Positions 1-9,647 of a stretch of 64,000 nt of DNA are shown here, piece by piece. The first letter of the stretch is position 1, and each line of letters opens with the position of its first letter. The notes below the pieces were generated by a model. That model was not told the DNA's origin, did no database searches, and worked only from the letters and a program-made list of their open reading frames with translations. The DNA comes from Ypsolopha sequella (taxonomy: Eukaryota; Arthropoda; Insecta; Lepidoptera; Ypsolophidae): positions 8,370,001-8,434,000 of the forward strand of contig OW204012.1 in assembly GCA_934047225.1 (NCBI GenBank). Reading direction: 5' to 3'. A program made the position numbers and the translations under genes.

Positions 1-439
1 GATACATTTATAATAATTTGCTTCCGACTGATTTGACAGATGGATGACAGATGAGTAGATAGACAGAGACAGACCACTTTTTTTATAAGCAATCACAGAT
101 CACAATCAGTATAATGTATAAAATTCTCAAATGACAAGGTCATCGGACAATTCTTTAAAAAATCATAAAGAAATAATGGTTAATTTATATAGGTACCAAA
201 GTTACGAAAACTATGTCCTAAAAATGCGTATATTCTCTGAGAAAAATAAAAAAATAAAAACTTTAAAAAATTAAGCTATGGGAATTGCGTAAAATAGCAG
301 TTATGTATTACTCGATATAGTCCATCGTATACCAGTTTTAAATATTTTGGTTTGAAGTAAGTAAAATGGTTTAGGTACCTATTTCAGAGAATATACAACA
401 TGTGTATTATCTGAAAAAAATAATTAAAAGGAATCTTTT
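1..439. repeat. Dispersed repeat, pair member 1
   Basis: This stretch is closely repeated at 13474-13799. Both copies share TTTATAATAATTTGCTTC near the start, the GACAGATAGAGACAGACCAC region and the block ending ATTTTGGTTTGAARTAAGTA. The copy may begin left of the window. It has no open frame of note and no clear terminal inverted repeat, so its class is unknown. It lies upstream of the first visible NADK2 exon, probably in an intron. Confidence 0.7.
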
Positions 440-605
440 AAAAATTAACCTATGGGAATTGCTATCTGAGGTATTTCCGGGTGTGGATTGTCTACTCACT
501 CAACTCACGTACCACCTTTTTATGGAACATTTTACGTCTTAGGGCACAAATACAAGGTGCTCTGAAATTCGACCTATTCCTTGAAATGAGTTATACTAGA
601 AATCA

Positions 606-880
606 TTCCTGGAAGAATTGCCCATGCTCACACACGCTGGGCAGTGAGCGCAGTGCCGGAATCCTCGCAATGGATATACCGCCATCCATCGGTACCAGGC
701 ATGGTGGGCCTCCTGGTTTTTTTTGCCTGTGAGCTGTCCTCTTACTCTCCCCCGAATTACTTCGAAGGGGTCTCCAAGTAAGAGTGAGTATAGGCAATTC
801 TTCCAGGATGACCGCCGGGAGTGGCAAAGTCCTGGAAAGGCTTATGTCCAGCAGTGGACGAACTAGGCTGATGGATGAGA
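606..880. mobile_element. Retroelement 3' end with internal inversion (family A)
   Basis: This family also occurs at 18007-18330 and 57569-57935 (plus) and at 34222-34580 and 30186-30330 (minus). Here bases 606-783 match the family in the minus direction, while 784-878 match its 3' end in the plus direction, so the two parts meet head to head at about 783. The 3' end finishes in the short GATGGATGA-type tail seen in other copies. An inverted 5' part joined to a forward 3' part is the structure left by twin priming in LINE retrotransposition. The parent element is not identified. Confidence 0.7.
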
Positions 881-1002
881 AATCATTTCCAACAGATTAA
901 GCCCTATCAACTAGGGGTCGAAAATAAATGGTTTCAGAGTTACGAAGGTTTCACAGTTTGAGGCGAACTACTGGTTAACATTGGTTTTTTTTAACTTTTC
1001 AG

Positions 1003-1142
1003 CATAAATTGCCTCCGAACTCACTCCGTATTAGAACTCATGAAGACCCTCTGCGAAGATTTCAACGTGAAAATTGACACAAGTCTGGAGAAAGCGAGGG
1101 AGGTGGCAGAAAGATACAACCAGAAACTCATGTTCGCCGCAG
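1003..1142 (+). CDS. NADK2: NAD kinase 2, mitochondrial (NADK2-like), internal exon
   Basis: Together with 1755-1880 and 4770-4891 this exon encodes the C-terminal part of a mitochondrial NAD kinase, the enzyme that phosphorylates NAD+ to NADP+ in the mitochondrial matrix. The acceptor is TTTTCAG and the donor is G|GTTAG. The exon starts with the last base of a split codon and ends with the first base of the next, and its 46 full codons are open. The product includes EKAREVAERYNQKLMF, which lines up with the animal NADK2 region before the conserved SIREP-type segment. Family recognition is from memory of animal NADK2 sequences. The catalytic N-terminal part lies left of the window, so the gene is partial. 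Confidence 0.8.
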
Positions 1143-1194
1143 GTTAGTTCAACACATTTTTTTATATATTTTATAGAATAGAATAGAATAGAAA

Positions 1195-1698
1195 AAAAAA
1201 CCGGCCAAGTGCGAGTCGGACTCGCGCACGAAGGGTTCCGTACCATTATCTATAAAAACGGTAAAAAACATGTCTTTTGTATGGGAGCCCCCTTAAATAT
1301 TTATTTTATTCTGTTTTTTAGTATTTGTTGTTATAGCGGCAACAGAAATACATCATCTGTGAACATTTCAACTGTCTAACTATCACGGTTCATGAGATAC
1401 AGCCTGGTGACAGACGGACAGACGTACAGACAGACGGACAGCGGAGTCTTAGTAATAGTCTTAGGAGTCTTAGTACGTCTGTCACCAGGCTGTATCTAAT
1501 GAACCGTGATAGTTAGACAGTTGAAATGTTCACAGATGATGTATTTCTGATGCCGCTATAACAACAAATACTAAAAAACAGAATAAAATAAATATTTAAG
1601 GGGGCTCCCAAACAACAGACATGTTTTTTTTTGCCGTTTTTATAGATACTGGTACGGAACCTTCGTGCGCGAGTCCGACTCGCACTTAGCCGGTTTTA
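1195..1698. repeat. Long foldback of the GGGTTCCGTACC family
   Basis: Two inverted copies of a widespread family meet near 1460. Both outer ends carry the ACCGGCCAAGTGCGAGTC-type terminus and both inner ends the GGTGACAGACG side. The arms are about 225-250 bp with few mismatches. Other copies: 31484-32103, 32735-33025, 33243-33302, 47145-47698, 50508-51065, 53588-53890 and 60153-60428. The foldback takes up most of the 612-nt NADK2 intron 1143-1754. Confidence 0.85.
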
Positions 1699-1754
1699 AT
1701 ATTCCTGTGTAATGCTGTTGGTATTGTAAATAAAGTAATTGAAATAATTTTCAG

Positions 1755-1880
1755 ATTCAGACAAGCTGGCGTATTCGGTCCGCGAGTACATAACGTTCGA
1801 GGACTGGCCGACACCGCGCGGGCTCCGCGTCCGGGACTTTGCACAAGCCGTCAAAGTCAAGTCGCATTGTATCGACGCCG
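1755..1880 (+). CDS. NADK2: NADK2-like, penultimate exon
   Basis: The acceptor is ATTTTCAG and the donor is G|GTAAGT. The exon starts and ends in the phase needed by its neighbours (two bases, 41 codons, one base). It encodes KLAYSVREYITFEDWP and, at its end, VKVKSHCIDAG. These correspond to the conserved segments ILFSIREPI and VRSRCWDA of vertebrate NADK2. The match of two separate conserved blocks in the right order is the main support for the gene call. Confidence 0.85.
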
Positions 1881-1962
1881 GTAAGTTTCAGCTTTCATTA
1901 AAAAAAAAAGCTGAAATTAACATCATCATCATAGATAAGGAAACAAGGCAGATTTGCTTTAA

Positions 1963-2040
1963 TTAATTTGATTGCTCATGTGGTAGAGCAATCACCCGGT
2001 AAGCGAGAGGTCCCGGGTTTGAATCCCGTTCAGAGCTCCT
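1963..2040 (+). repeat. tRNA-derived sequence (SINE head or tRNA pseudogene)
   Basis: A box-A-like TGGTAGAGCAATC is followed about 35 bases later by a box-B-like GGGTTTGAATCCCG with a T-arm-like stem. The acceptor stem does not close, so this is not a working tRNA. It is probably the head of a SINE. It sits in NADK2 intron 2. Confidence 0.5.
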
Positions 2041-2124
2041 CACATCCAGATTTATAGTCCGTGTTTTTATACTTGACGTAAGTGATAAACAACAATGGCG
2101 TACCAATAAAATTTGACATTTCGT

Positions 2125-2383
2125 AGGGATGGGTAGCGATGCGCAATCACGAATATTTTTATCGATTGTCTCGATTAATCGCGATTATTTTTTCGAAGTC
2201 GACTAAATATTTCGCCGTCGATAAACGAATGTAAATCGAACTTTCTCATTGTAAACCTAACTGTATTTTGTTTTTGTGCAATGTAGCGACACGTGTACGC
2301 ACACATTTATAAACTGCAGTTTCATCAAGCAGCTTTGAGTCACATCGACATACATCGATGTCACGCCAGTCGTCTCCCATCCC
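2125..2383. mobile_element. Small DNA transposon ending AGGGATGGG
   Basis: The segment starts AGGGATGGG and ends CCCATCCC, with inner ATCGAT-rich sequence near both ends. Similar ATCGTTGCATCCC sequence occurs near 20950-21385. A target-site duplication is not clear, so the superfamily is open; hAT-like is a guess. Confidence 0.4.
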
Positions 2384-3049
2384 GTTTAGCACAAGGTTGC
2401 GCTCTATTGTACAATATTGTATTTACGTGTTTACGCAGAACATAAAGTTTTCAGTGAATTAGAATACGTGTTTTCAATCTACATCTACCCCTGCAAATAG
2501 AGAGAACCCTATCTGAACAGCAATATTTATAAAGTCATTGTTTTACATTTTATATACCAATTTATGTTTAATATAAGTACTAGGCATCCGCTAAAAATCA
2601 GCGCCATGGCCCTGTCATGACATTAAGCTGAGCGGAGACCTTTTTGGTACATTCTGTGCTAGCTTTAAGTTTTAACTATAATTTAATGTACCAAATATAT
2701 ATAATGTTTCAAATAAACATGATTCTATTCTATTCTATAATCGACAAAAACATTTCGTCATCTCGCATATCGTTCTTTCATTCACGTTACGTTATCCCAT
2801 CCCTAAAACGAAATGTCAATTTCTTCTTTGAATTTATTTTGTCTGTGTACAGGAATTCCGTAAAAGTACGATTTTACCTAAAAAATGTTTTATAAAATGT
2901 CAATTTAAAGCATTTCTCAGTGATAATTAATGCATGAGTGTGTAAGCTAGTGTCTGTAACTTACTGTGGTAATCTACGTTGCGTGATTCTTTCGGAATGT
3001 CGTGATATGGAGATCGGACGAATAAACCAGATAGGTACCTAACGATAGC
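2384..3049. other. NADK2 intron 2, AT-rich, no feature seen
   Basis: Part of the 2.9-kb intron 1881-4769. I see no exon, RNA gene or clear repeat boundary here. Confidence 0.5.
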
Positions 3050-3686
3050 GAGGAGCGTCATTTCAAAAGGACTTATTTCCACCTTATCAGATTTTTAAAT
3101 AAATGCCAAAAACTTCTACGTTATTAATTTGTGTTATATAAATTTTTTTTTCATGTCACCATGAAAGAAGATCGTATTTAAGTAATTCTGACACTAGCAC
3201 ATTAATTCTAAAAAATATGTATAATAGTAAAACCTTACTCAATAATTTGGAAATAAGTCACTTTGTTCAGGACTACAGGAAAACAATTTTTTTTTGTTCT
3301 TTGGTCTTGGCTTACAGGCTTTTTTAGCATAGACAAAGAATTTTCGATTAGTCTGTGCCTTTTCCGCCGCTTTTCTTAATCTATGAAATGTGTGGAATGG
3401 AAATAAATCTGTTTGCTAGAGACAAGCGACTAGACTCGAATTATGTATTGGAAATAAGTCGGTTTGTAAAAGAATATTTGTGTCTTGAATACTGTTAGCA
3501 AATGACGTGGAAATAAGCGCAATTGTTTTAGATACGTGAATTGAAATTCAAATTTAGAGAGAAATTAAGCGTTTCTGTAATACACAATTTGTTATAGTGG
3601 TGTAATCGTATTCTAAAAATAGATTCCCATCATTAGTTAATTTATTTTCAAAAGTGGAAATAAGTCACTTTGAAATGACACTCCTC
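3050..3686. mobile_element. Non-coding DNA transposon with subterminal GGAAATAAG repeats
   Basis: The left end has AGGAGCGTCATTTCAAA followed by GGACTTATTTCC. The right end has the inverted match GGAAATAAGTCACTTTGAAA then TGACACTCCTC, giving terminal inverted repeats of about 30 bp. The motif GGAAATAAG recurs inside at about 3249, 3449, 3506 and 3655, with its complement near 3080. Repeated short motifs inside the ends are typical transposase-binding sites. There is no coding capacity and no clear target duplication. Confidence 0.6.
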
Positions 3687-4181
3687 AGATAATGAAAGGT
3701 GCCCAAATCTGAGCGCGAGGTGCAGCTTGCGTCGCCCCTCGCAGCCTGCCGCCCCGGGCCATGGCCCCCTTTTGGCCCTAGGGTCAATTCCTGACATGGA
3801 ATTGTATTCCTTGAATGAATTTAAACAACAATACCTATAGGCATCTTCATGCTTTTTATTAATTTTATTTGTCTATTTTATGAATATTTTAATTCTGACA
3901 TTATTATTTTAATTATAGTAATTATATATATTTTTTAGGACAAAACTTTTGTGGCTGTTTTATATGATAGTAGTTTGACATAGGGTATAATAATTATTCT
4001 CATTTTGTATTTTACATTATGTTTTGGTGCTATCTTGGATAATTTTGTAATTTTTATTGTATCTTTTATTTACTATTTTAAAATTATATCTAAGTGTATA
4101 TTAATGTATGATGACATATCTAAGTGTATAGTAAAAAAAATTATACTTGTCGTGGTTGGTTCTTGATGGAACATTTAAAAC
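3687..4181. other. NADK2 intron 2, AT-rich, no feature seen
   Basis: Low-complexity AT-rich sequence with one GC-rich patch near 3715-3790. No exon or element boundary is supported. Confidence 0.45.
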
Positions 4182-4518
4182 ATCTTGTAAATAAAACACA
4201 TTCTTGGTAACTGTTCCACTTTTATATGTATACTAAATACTACACTAGCGACCGGTTTCGTTATAATAACATCGTCAGGCTTTAGATATGGCTACGAATC
4301 ATGAGATGGAATATGTATTTCGTCTTTGTTTACATTTGTAATGTGATGACAAACATGACATGACATCACAAATGTAAACAAAGACGAAATACATATTCCA
4401 TCTCATGATTCGTAGCCATATCTTAAGCCTGACGATGTTATTATAACGAAACCGGTCGCTAGTGTAATATACATATAAAAGTGGAACAGTTACCAAGAAT
4501 GTGTTTTATTTACAAGAT
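4182..4518. mobile_element. Foldback element with hammerhead-like cores in both arms
   Basis: The arms 4182-4348 and 4361-4518 are nearly perfect inverted copies, beginning ATCTTGTAAATAAAACACA and ending with its complement. The right arm carries CTGACGA (4429), a 5-bp hairpin GTTAT/ATAAC, then GAAACCGGTC (4448). The left arm carries the same on the minus strand (about 4250-4278). This order resembles the catalytic core of hammerhead ribozymes found in Penelope-like elements. One extra T lies between CTGACGA and the stem, so activity is not assured. Related units are at 9218-9531 and near 43600. Confidence 0.7.
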
Positions 4519-4526
4519 AAGTGTAT

Positions 4527-4687
4527 AGCCGATTCTGAAGGCTTTAATTTTAGTATTAGTGCTGTCAAAACTTAAAATTTTCTAAAGTAATTTAACTTCT
4601 AACCCTAACAGTTAAGGACAATTTTGCAATGAAGAAAATTTAGTTTTGACAGCACTAAAACTAAAATTAAAGCCTTCGAAATCGGCT
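4527..4687. mobile_element. MITE with AGCCGATTCTGAAGG termini, copy 1
   Basis: Terminal inverted repeats of about 50 bp: AGCCGATTCTGAAGGCTTTA at the left and its near complement ending TCGGCT at the right. A second copy spans 9118-9647 and is split by a foldback. It lies 8 bp from the preceding foldback. No coding sequence. Confidence 0.75.
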
Positions 4688-4769
4688 TTATTAATGTACC
4701 AAAAGATAAATAAATGAACTGAACTGAACTGGGTAAATACGCCACTGATTCTATCCTATTTTTTTTCAG

Positions 4770-4891
4770 GTTTAGTTATAGACGGCAGTGTGTCATTCCC
4801 GTTTAATGACGGCACGGAAGCATTGTTGGAGGTTCATCCTGAAGACGCGCTGATGACTGTTCATATGGACGAGGACTTACCGCACCATTAA
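4770..4891 (+). CDS. NADK2: NADK2-like, last coding exon and stop
   Basis: The acceptor is TTTTTTTTCAGG. The frame continues from the exon ending at 1880 and closes with TAA at 4889-4891. It encodes VIDGSVSFPFNDGTEALLE, then HPEDALMTV and a short acidic end. This matches the C-terminal block of vertebrate NADK2 (VVDGGTSFEFNDGA, then EDELRTV). It is the strongest evidence for the gene identity. Only 10 bases separate the stop from a transposon (4902-5407), so the 3' UTR is largely transposon sequence. Confidence 0.88.
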
Positions 4892-4901
4892 AAAAGTTTT
4901 T

Positions 4902-5407
4902 AAGGGTGTTCAAACGAAAATCAATAAAATCCACAAAATATCACACAAAACTATTTCTCCTGGGCAAACACGCTATAATAGTAGTTAATGCTACAAGGGC
5001 GAAAAGGAATAAATTCGAGGACGATTTAAAACACGAGCGTAGCAAGTGTTTTAAACGTAACCGAGTAATATATTGCTCTTACGCCCGTGTATCATACTAC
5101 GTTTTTCAATGCAAATAAAACAGATATAATCTTGTGAACTTTAAATTATGATTGGCTCAAATGGACTGTATCCAGAGCCGTTGAACAGTGGAAAAAAAAA
5201 CTATAACATTTATGGTACACAGGAAAGGTTGCAGGTTAGCCAACTTCTCGAAAATAAAAAAATAAAGCCCTAGGGCAAAATAATCGACTTTCTGTTCGGT
5301 TTTGATGCATAAAAAGTGGGCCTTTACGAGCACTTGCATCGAAAAAAGTATTTTGTAAAGTAAAGTGATATTTCGTGAATTTCTCTGATGTTTGTGTGAA
5401 CACCCTT
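4902..5407. mobile_element. DNA transposon remnant at the NADK2 3' end
   Basis: The ends are inverted: AAGGGTGTTCAAACG at the left and GTGTGAACACCCTT at the right. The interior (GCTACAAGGGCG onward) is repeated at 61293-61683, which lacks these ends. AATAAA occurs just inside the left end (about 4923), so it may supply the polyadenylation signal of NADK2. No transposase frame is visible. Confidence 0.65.
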
Positions 5408-6356
5408 CTGTATCAACGATAGTGAGATTTTGTTACATAAAGCCAATATTGTAATTTCGCTTTTAACATTTTCTTGAGATTCTGTGCCAACAATGATCTT
5501 GTCGATATTGCGAATGTGAAGGTATCAGACCACCTGCGGCCCTAATATGTATCTTTATTTGCCAACTGTACTGGGTGCCTTTAATCAAAAACATTTATTT
5601 TTTTAATTTTTAAACAGTAAACAAATCTTATATTTTAAAACAATGCCCTGCAAAACTGTATAAACAGTTTGAGTGCAGGAATGAGTCTCGTGAGTAACAA
5701 AAAAAAAAAAAAAAAAACATTTTCTATTATACGATATACTATCGAATTCCGATTGTCTAAAGATATGTTCACACTTGAAGTGACGACACAGTTCGTAAAT
5801 AGTTCAATAGATACTAAAGGCCATTCCAAAAGTTCAGTTTTTATCTAGGATTTTTATGATAGGCACCCAGTCCAATTGGCAACCAAAGATACATAATAAA
5901 GGGGCAGCACTCAATACATGCGATCAGATTTTATAACCTACTACAACTACACGAGCAACCGCCTTTCCACACACGTTTGTGTGAGTGTGTGCGTATATTA
6001 TTCTAGGGCTATCAACAGCAGTAAGCGCGCCAGCATAGCCGATGGAGAGTGGCAATGTTATATAACGTCAGAAATAAGTGTTTCTTCTTAATTATAGATA
6101 GCATCGACACTAACTTTATATGCGGTAGCGCACAATTTTAATTTTAATTATCAATATCAATAAAACAGATAAATAAATAATAAAACAATAAAAAACGCTC
6201 GCGCAACTGGACTTAGCGTGAGTGTGGCAGGCTACGCAACATTTGAACACATTCAACTTCGAACGCTTTGATGTGTGCTAGAAAACCGATACCGCATGGC
6301 AAAGTGCAAATCTTTTTTATATCTGGCGTCGGCATAAGATTCACTACTGTATAGGT
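5408..6356. other. Convergent intergenic space, no gene seen
   Basis: This lies between the 3' ends of NADK2 and the ZP gene. It holds a poly-A run near 5700-5718 and AT-rich DNA. The short frames here have no recognisable domain. Confidence 0.5.
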
Positions 6357-6801
6357 ATAACCCGGAGCATTAAAGAAAGGAATCTAAAATGGCGGCATGT
6401 ACCTGTGATTTTATTGCTCAGTGATACAGACAGCATAAAAAGTTGTTTCATTAATATTTTTTTTGTAATATTTTTGGTATATTTTAAAAAAAGGTGAAAT
6501 TTAATCAACCGCCAGAATTCATACTGCAGACTCGGTTAGTGATCAGGAACAATGTGTACTGACACCACTAGTGAAATTTGAAAAAAAAAAATTTTTGCTC
6601 CTATACTGCCTAGACTAGAAATTGTATTTGAACTAGTCCATTTATACCATAAACACTTAAGTAAGCTTGAGCGGCAAATCCAGACTATTTTTTTTGCATG
6701 CAGTACGCAGGTGTGCGACTGAAGACAGATATACTGTGCGAGTGAGAGGGGATGATGATGGGCGCCATCTAAGATTCCTTTCTTTATTGCTCCGGGTTAT
6801 A
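6357..6801. mobile_element. Small transposon with ATAACCCGGAGCA termini
   Basis: ATAACCCGGAGCATTAAAGA followed by AAGGAATCT at the left is matched by the inverted AGATTCCTTTCTTTATTGCT and CCGGGTTAT at the right, an arm of about 35-40 bp. The true ends may lie further out because TGGCG motifs flank both sides. No coding sequence. Superfamily unknown. Confidence 0.6.
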
Positions 6802-7323
6802 TATATTTTTACTCTGGCGACAGCGTTGCAGCATTTTGTGACTTTTGAACTCCCTGCTATGCGTATACCAAAAGCCTTGGGTGTTTGTGACGTCAAGACG
6901 GGCAGCTAACTCGAAACACGCAAAGTTATCTGATCAAAATTGTAAAAGTGTGCCTGAGTGTAAAATGATACCTACAATACTCCCAAAGTAATATTGCGCA
7001 TACAAATCTATAGCCGAGCGTCCGGACGTACCACGTGACCGTATTGATTGTATAGAAAGTGTAAGGAAATACGAACTTTGCCGAACAGTGGCGAAGATTT
7101 GTATGCGCATTATTCCTTTTCGAGTAGTGTACGTTACTTTAACCCCATCGCATTTAAATGTTAGATGAATTATATAGAATTTTTGGTGTAAGTTTACGTG
7201 TTTTGATACTTCGTAAGTATTTTTGTAATCTTGTTATAATATCCGGTCCAGTATAAAAGAGCTTAACTTAACGATATGTGGGTATGTGAAAAGTTTGTAC
7301 TGTACCATTATATTCGTTGTAAG

Positions 7324-7760
7324 CATAGACTAAGTATCACTAAGTATTGACTAGCAGTTCCCATACATCAGTTTGTAGCCACAAAAAAGGTGTAAAATTC
7401 TAACGAAATCTAGATGGCGTTGCTAAATCCTCTAACGAACAAGATGCTAAAAAAGACCGATTGGTGACGCTAGTGGCACAGCGATGTCACGTAACATAAA
7501 AATAATTCCCACTTCGATAATAGATGGCGCTGAAATATTCACTGTTAGTGTTGCCAACTTAGCGCCATCTAGTTTTTCTAAGCAAAGCTATTACAGCCAC
7601 ATGTTTATTTGGTAAGTTGAGAGTTAACGTGCAGCCAATTAAACAAATTATGCTTATTTGCAACACTTGGCGACATCTAGTGTTGAAAGGGCGCGTAAAA
7701 ATTTGCTACGTCTTGATGTATGGGAGTTGTCGGTCTATACGTAGTAATACTTAGTCTATG
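7324..7760. mobile_element. hAT-like MITE, copy 1
   Basis: Terminal inverted repeats are CATAGACTAAGTAT and ATACTTAGTCTATG. It is flanked by GTTGTAAG (7316-7323) and GTTGTAAC (7761-7768), an 8-bp duplication with one mismatch. A closely similar copy is at 19330-19752, and a reversed fragment at about 39647-39720. Duplication length suggests hAT. No transposase frame. Confidence 0.8.
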
Positions 7761-8077
7761 GTTGTAACTAGTAAAGAAAATTCTGTGATGAAATTTAAAA
7801 AGACATTAATTTATACGTTTAGTACTGTTTTTGTAATAATTGTTTAGGGATTTCATTTTTATACTTTTTTGGAGTGTTTATAACTAGTGTCATCGGCATA
7901 TCGTAGATTTGGGCGGGAAAATTGATGATATTAACATAATATAAATACTCTTTATTGTGTACCAAAAGAAAAACAATAAAATAAGACAATATAAAGGAAA
8001 ATTTAGGCAACATTGGGCGGTTTTATCGCTTATAGCAATTTTCTCATCGTCTGCCTATGAATTCTGTTAAAACTACA

Positions 8078-8170
8078 AGGGTCGCCTCGCTCCGCTCCGC
8101 TTCGCTCGGCTTCCAATATGTACTTACATGTAAACCTAACACGCTCCGCTCGTCGTCGCATCTATTTTCG
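8078..8170. repeat. CG-rich dispersed motif cluster
   Basis: It contains TTACATGTAAACCTAACACG flanked by CGCTCCGCTTCGCTCGTCGTCG-like runs. The same cluster occurs at 27073-27135, inverted at 28634-28712, and in part at 63585-63655. It is probably part of a larger non-coding transposon family. Confidence 0.6.
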
Positions 8171-9117
8171 ACGTTATGTTAAAAGACTTTCGATTTCATA
8201 CTTCATGATGTGCCCAATTCTACGATTTGCTCACGACATATGCACAAAAGCAGTGATTTTTAAATATGTTAAAAGTAATTTATTTAATGGATTAGACTAA
8301 GACTGAACAGTGGTTATATTGTCATGTATAGTTAAAGAAAAAAATAATTGATTTATAATAAAAATAAATAACCAACAGCCTCCTTCGGGAATATAATTTC
8401 GTAAGATTTTTGCTTTGATTGTACACGACTACAGATCAAGATTATTTATTGTACTTTTATATGATATTCACTAATTTAGTGACAATCTGGACACGCTTCC
8501 GTTGAATAAAATCGAAACATTGGTATGTTGTTTCACTTGTTTTTATTTAATAAAAAAAAAGGAATCCAGAAATAAAATAGAAGTAACTTGAAGTCATTAT
8601 AATTGTTAAAAAATTCGTACAATATTCACTTAAAATTGTGATATCGTTCCAGAACCCCATTGTAATTATGATAAAAAAAGAAAAATACATTAGTTAAAAA
8701 AAAAATATTAAAAAATAAGCCAATGGGGTAATTATGAAACGTATATCAAAATATAATTCGTTGTTACACAAGAAGTACACAAGCTAAAAGCAACTTAAAG
8801 AGTAAGGTAAAAAAAAATATTTTAGCACCGAATTGGACGGAAAAAGATCTTAAAAATAACCTTAAACAATATGGCATCCGTTTTTTTTACAATCCAACAG
8901 ACAAGGTGTTCGAAAACAGCGTGAAAAGTGTTCCCGCCACCAAAAGAATTTATATAAATGAGCCCAAAATTATTTATAGAGATCAACAAAAATCATGTTA
9001 CAAGTATTGTTAATTTTATGTTGATCTTTACAAGATACAAGATAACTATAAAATTAAACTATAAAATTAAGTACGTAATGCAAGGCAACCAGATATCTAA
9101 ATATAAGCATTTAATAA
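8171..9117. other. Intergenic AT-rich DNA, no feature seen
   Basis: Short frames only, none with a recognisable domain. Confidence 0.45.
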
Positions 9118-9647
9118 AGCCGATTCTGAAGGCTTTAATTTTGGTTTTAGTGCTGTCAAAACTAAATTTTCTTGGTTGACAGTGAATGTTGTTGCTTCTT
9201 GTTGGAACGTCATCTTGCAATTAAATAAAACTCCTTGGTTCTCGGTTCCACAAATATAATTATGTTTAATTACCTTTTAAGGGTTTGCTACCGGTTTTGT
9301 CGTTTTACGACATCATCAGGCAGTGTATTTGAGGTGTTAATAATACATTTTTTTAAAATGTTAATTAAATAATATTTAATTTAATAGTAAATTTAAAAAA
9401 ATGTATTATTAACACCTCAAATACAGTGCCTGATGATGTCGTAAAACGAAGAAACCGGTATCAAACCCTTAAAAGGTAATTAAACGTAATAATATTTGTG
9501 GAACCGAGTACCAAGGACTTTTATTTAATTGTAAATTTTCTTGATCGCAAAGTAGTCCTAAAGTGTTAGGAGCAGAAGCTAATTTACTTGAAAACATTTC
9601 AAGTTTTGACAGCACTAAAACTAAAATTAAAGCCTTCAGAATCGGCT
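9118..9647. mobile_element. MITE with AGCCGATTCTGAAGG termini, copy 2, split
   Basis: The same termini as 4527-4687: AGCCGATTCTGAAGG at 9118 and its complement ending TCGGCT at 9647. The 9218-9531 foldback sits inside it, so this MITE is older than the foldback insertion. Confidence 0.75.
9218..9531. mobile_element. Foldback element with hammerhead-like cores, nested
   Basis: The arms start CAATTAAATAAAA and end with the inverse at 9531. On the plus strand the right arm reads CTGATGA (9430), T, GTCGT, loop, damaged stem, GAAACCGGT (9451). The left arm on the minus strand (9290-9320) has an intact GTCGT/ACGAC stem but AAAACCGGT in place of GAAACCGGT. Together they imply an ancestor with an intact stem and core. 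The layout matches the element at 4182-4518, but the sequences differ. Confidence 0.7.

Noticed and set aside
1963..2040. Functional tRNA gene
   Set aside because: Box A and box B are present but the acceptor stem does not close; the same is true of the other tRNA-like segments.
4299..4496. 65-codon minus frame
   Set aside because: It reads across the two arms of a palindrome, so it is a by-product of the foldback.
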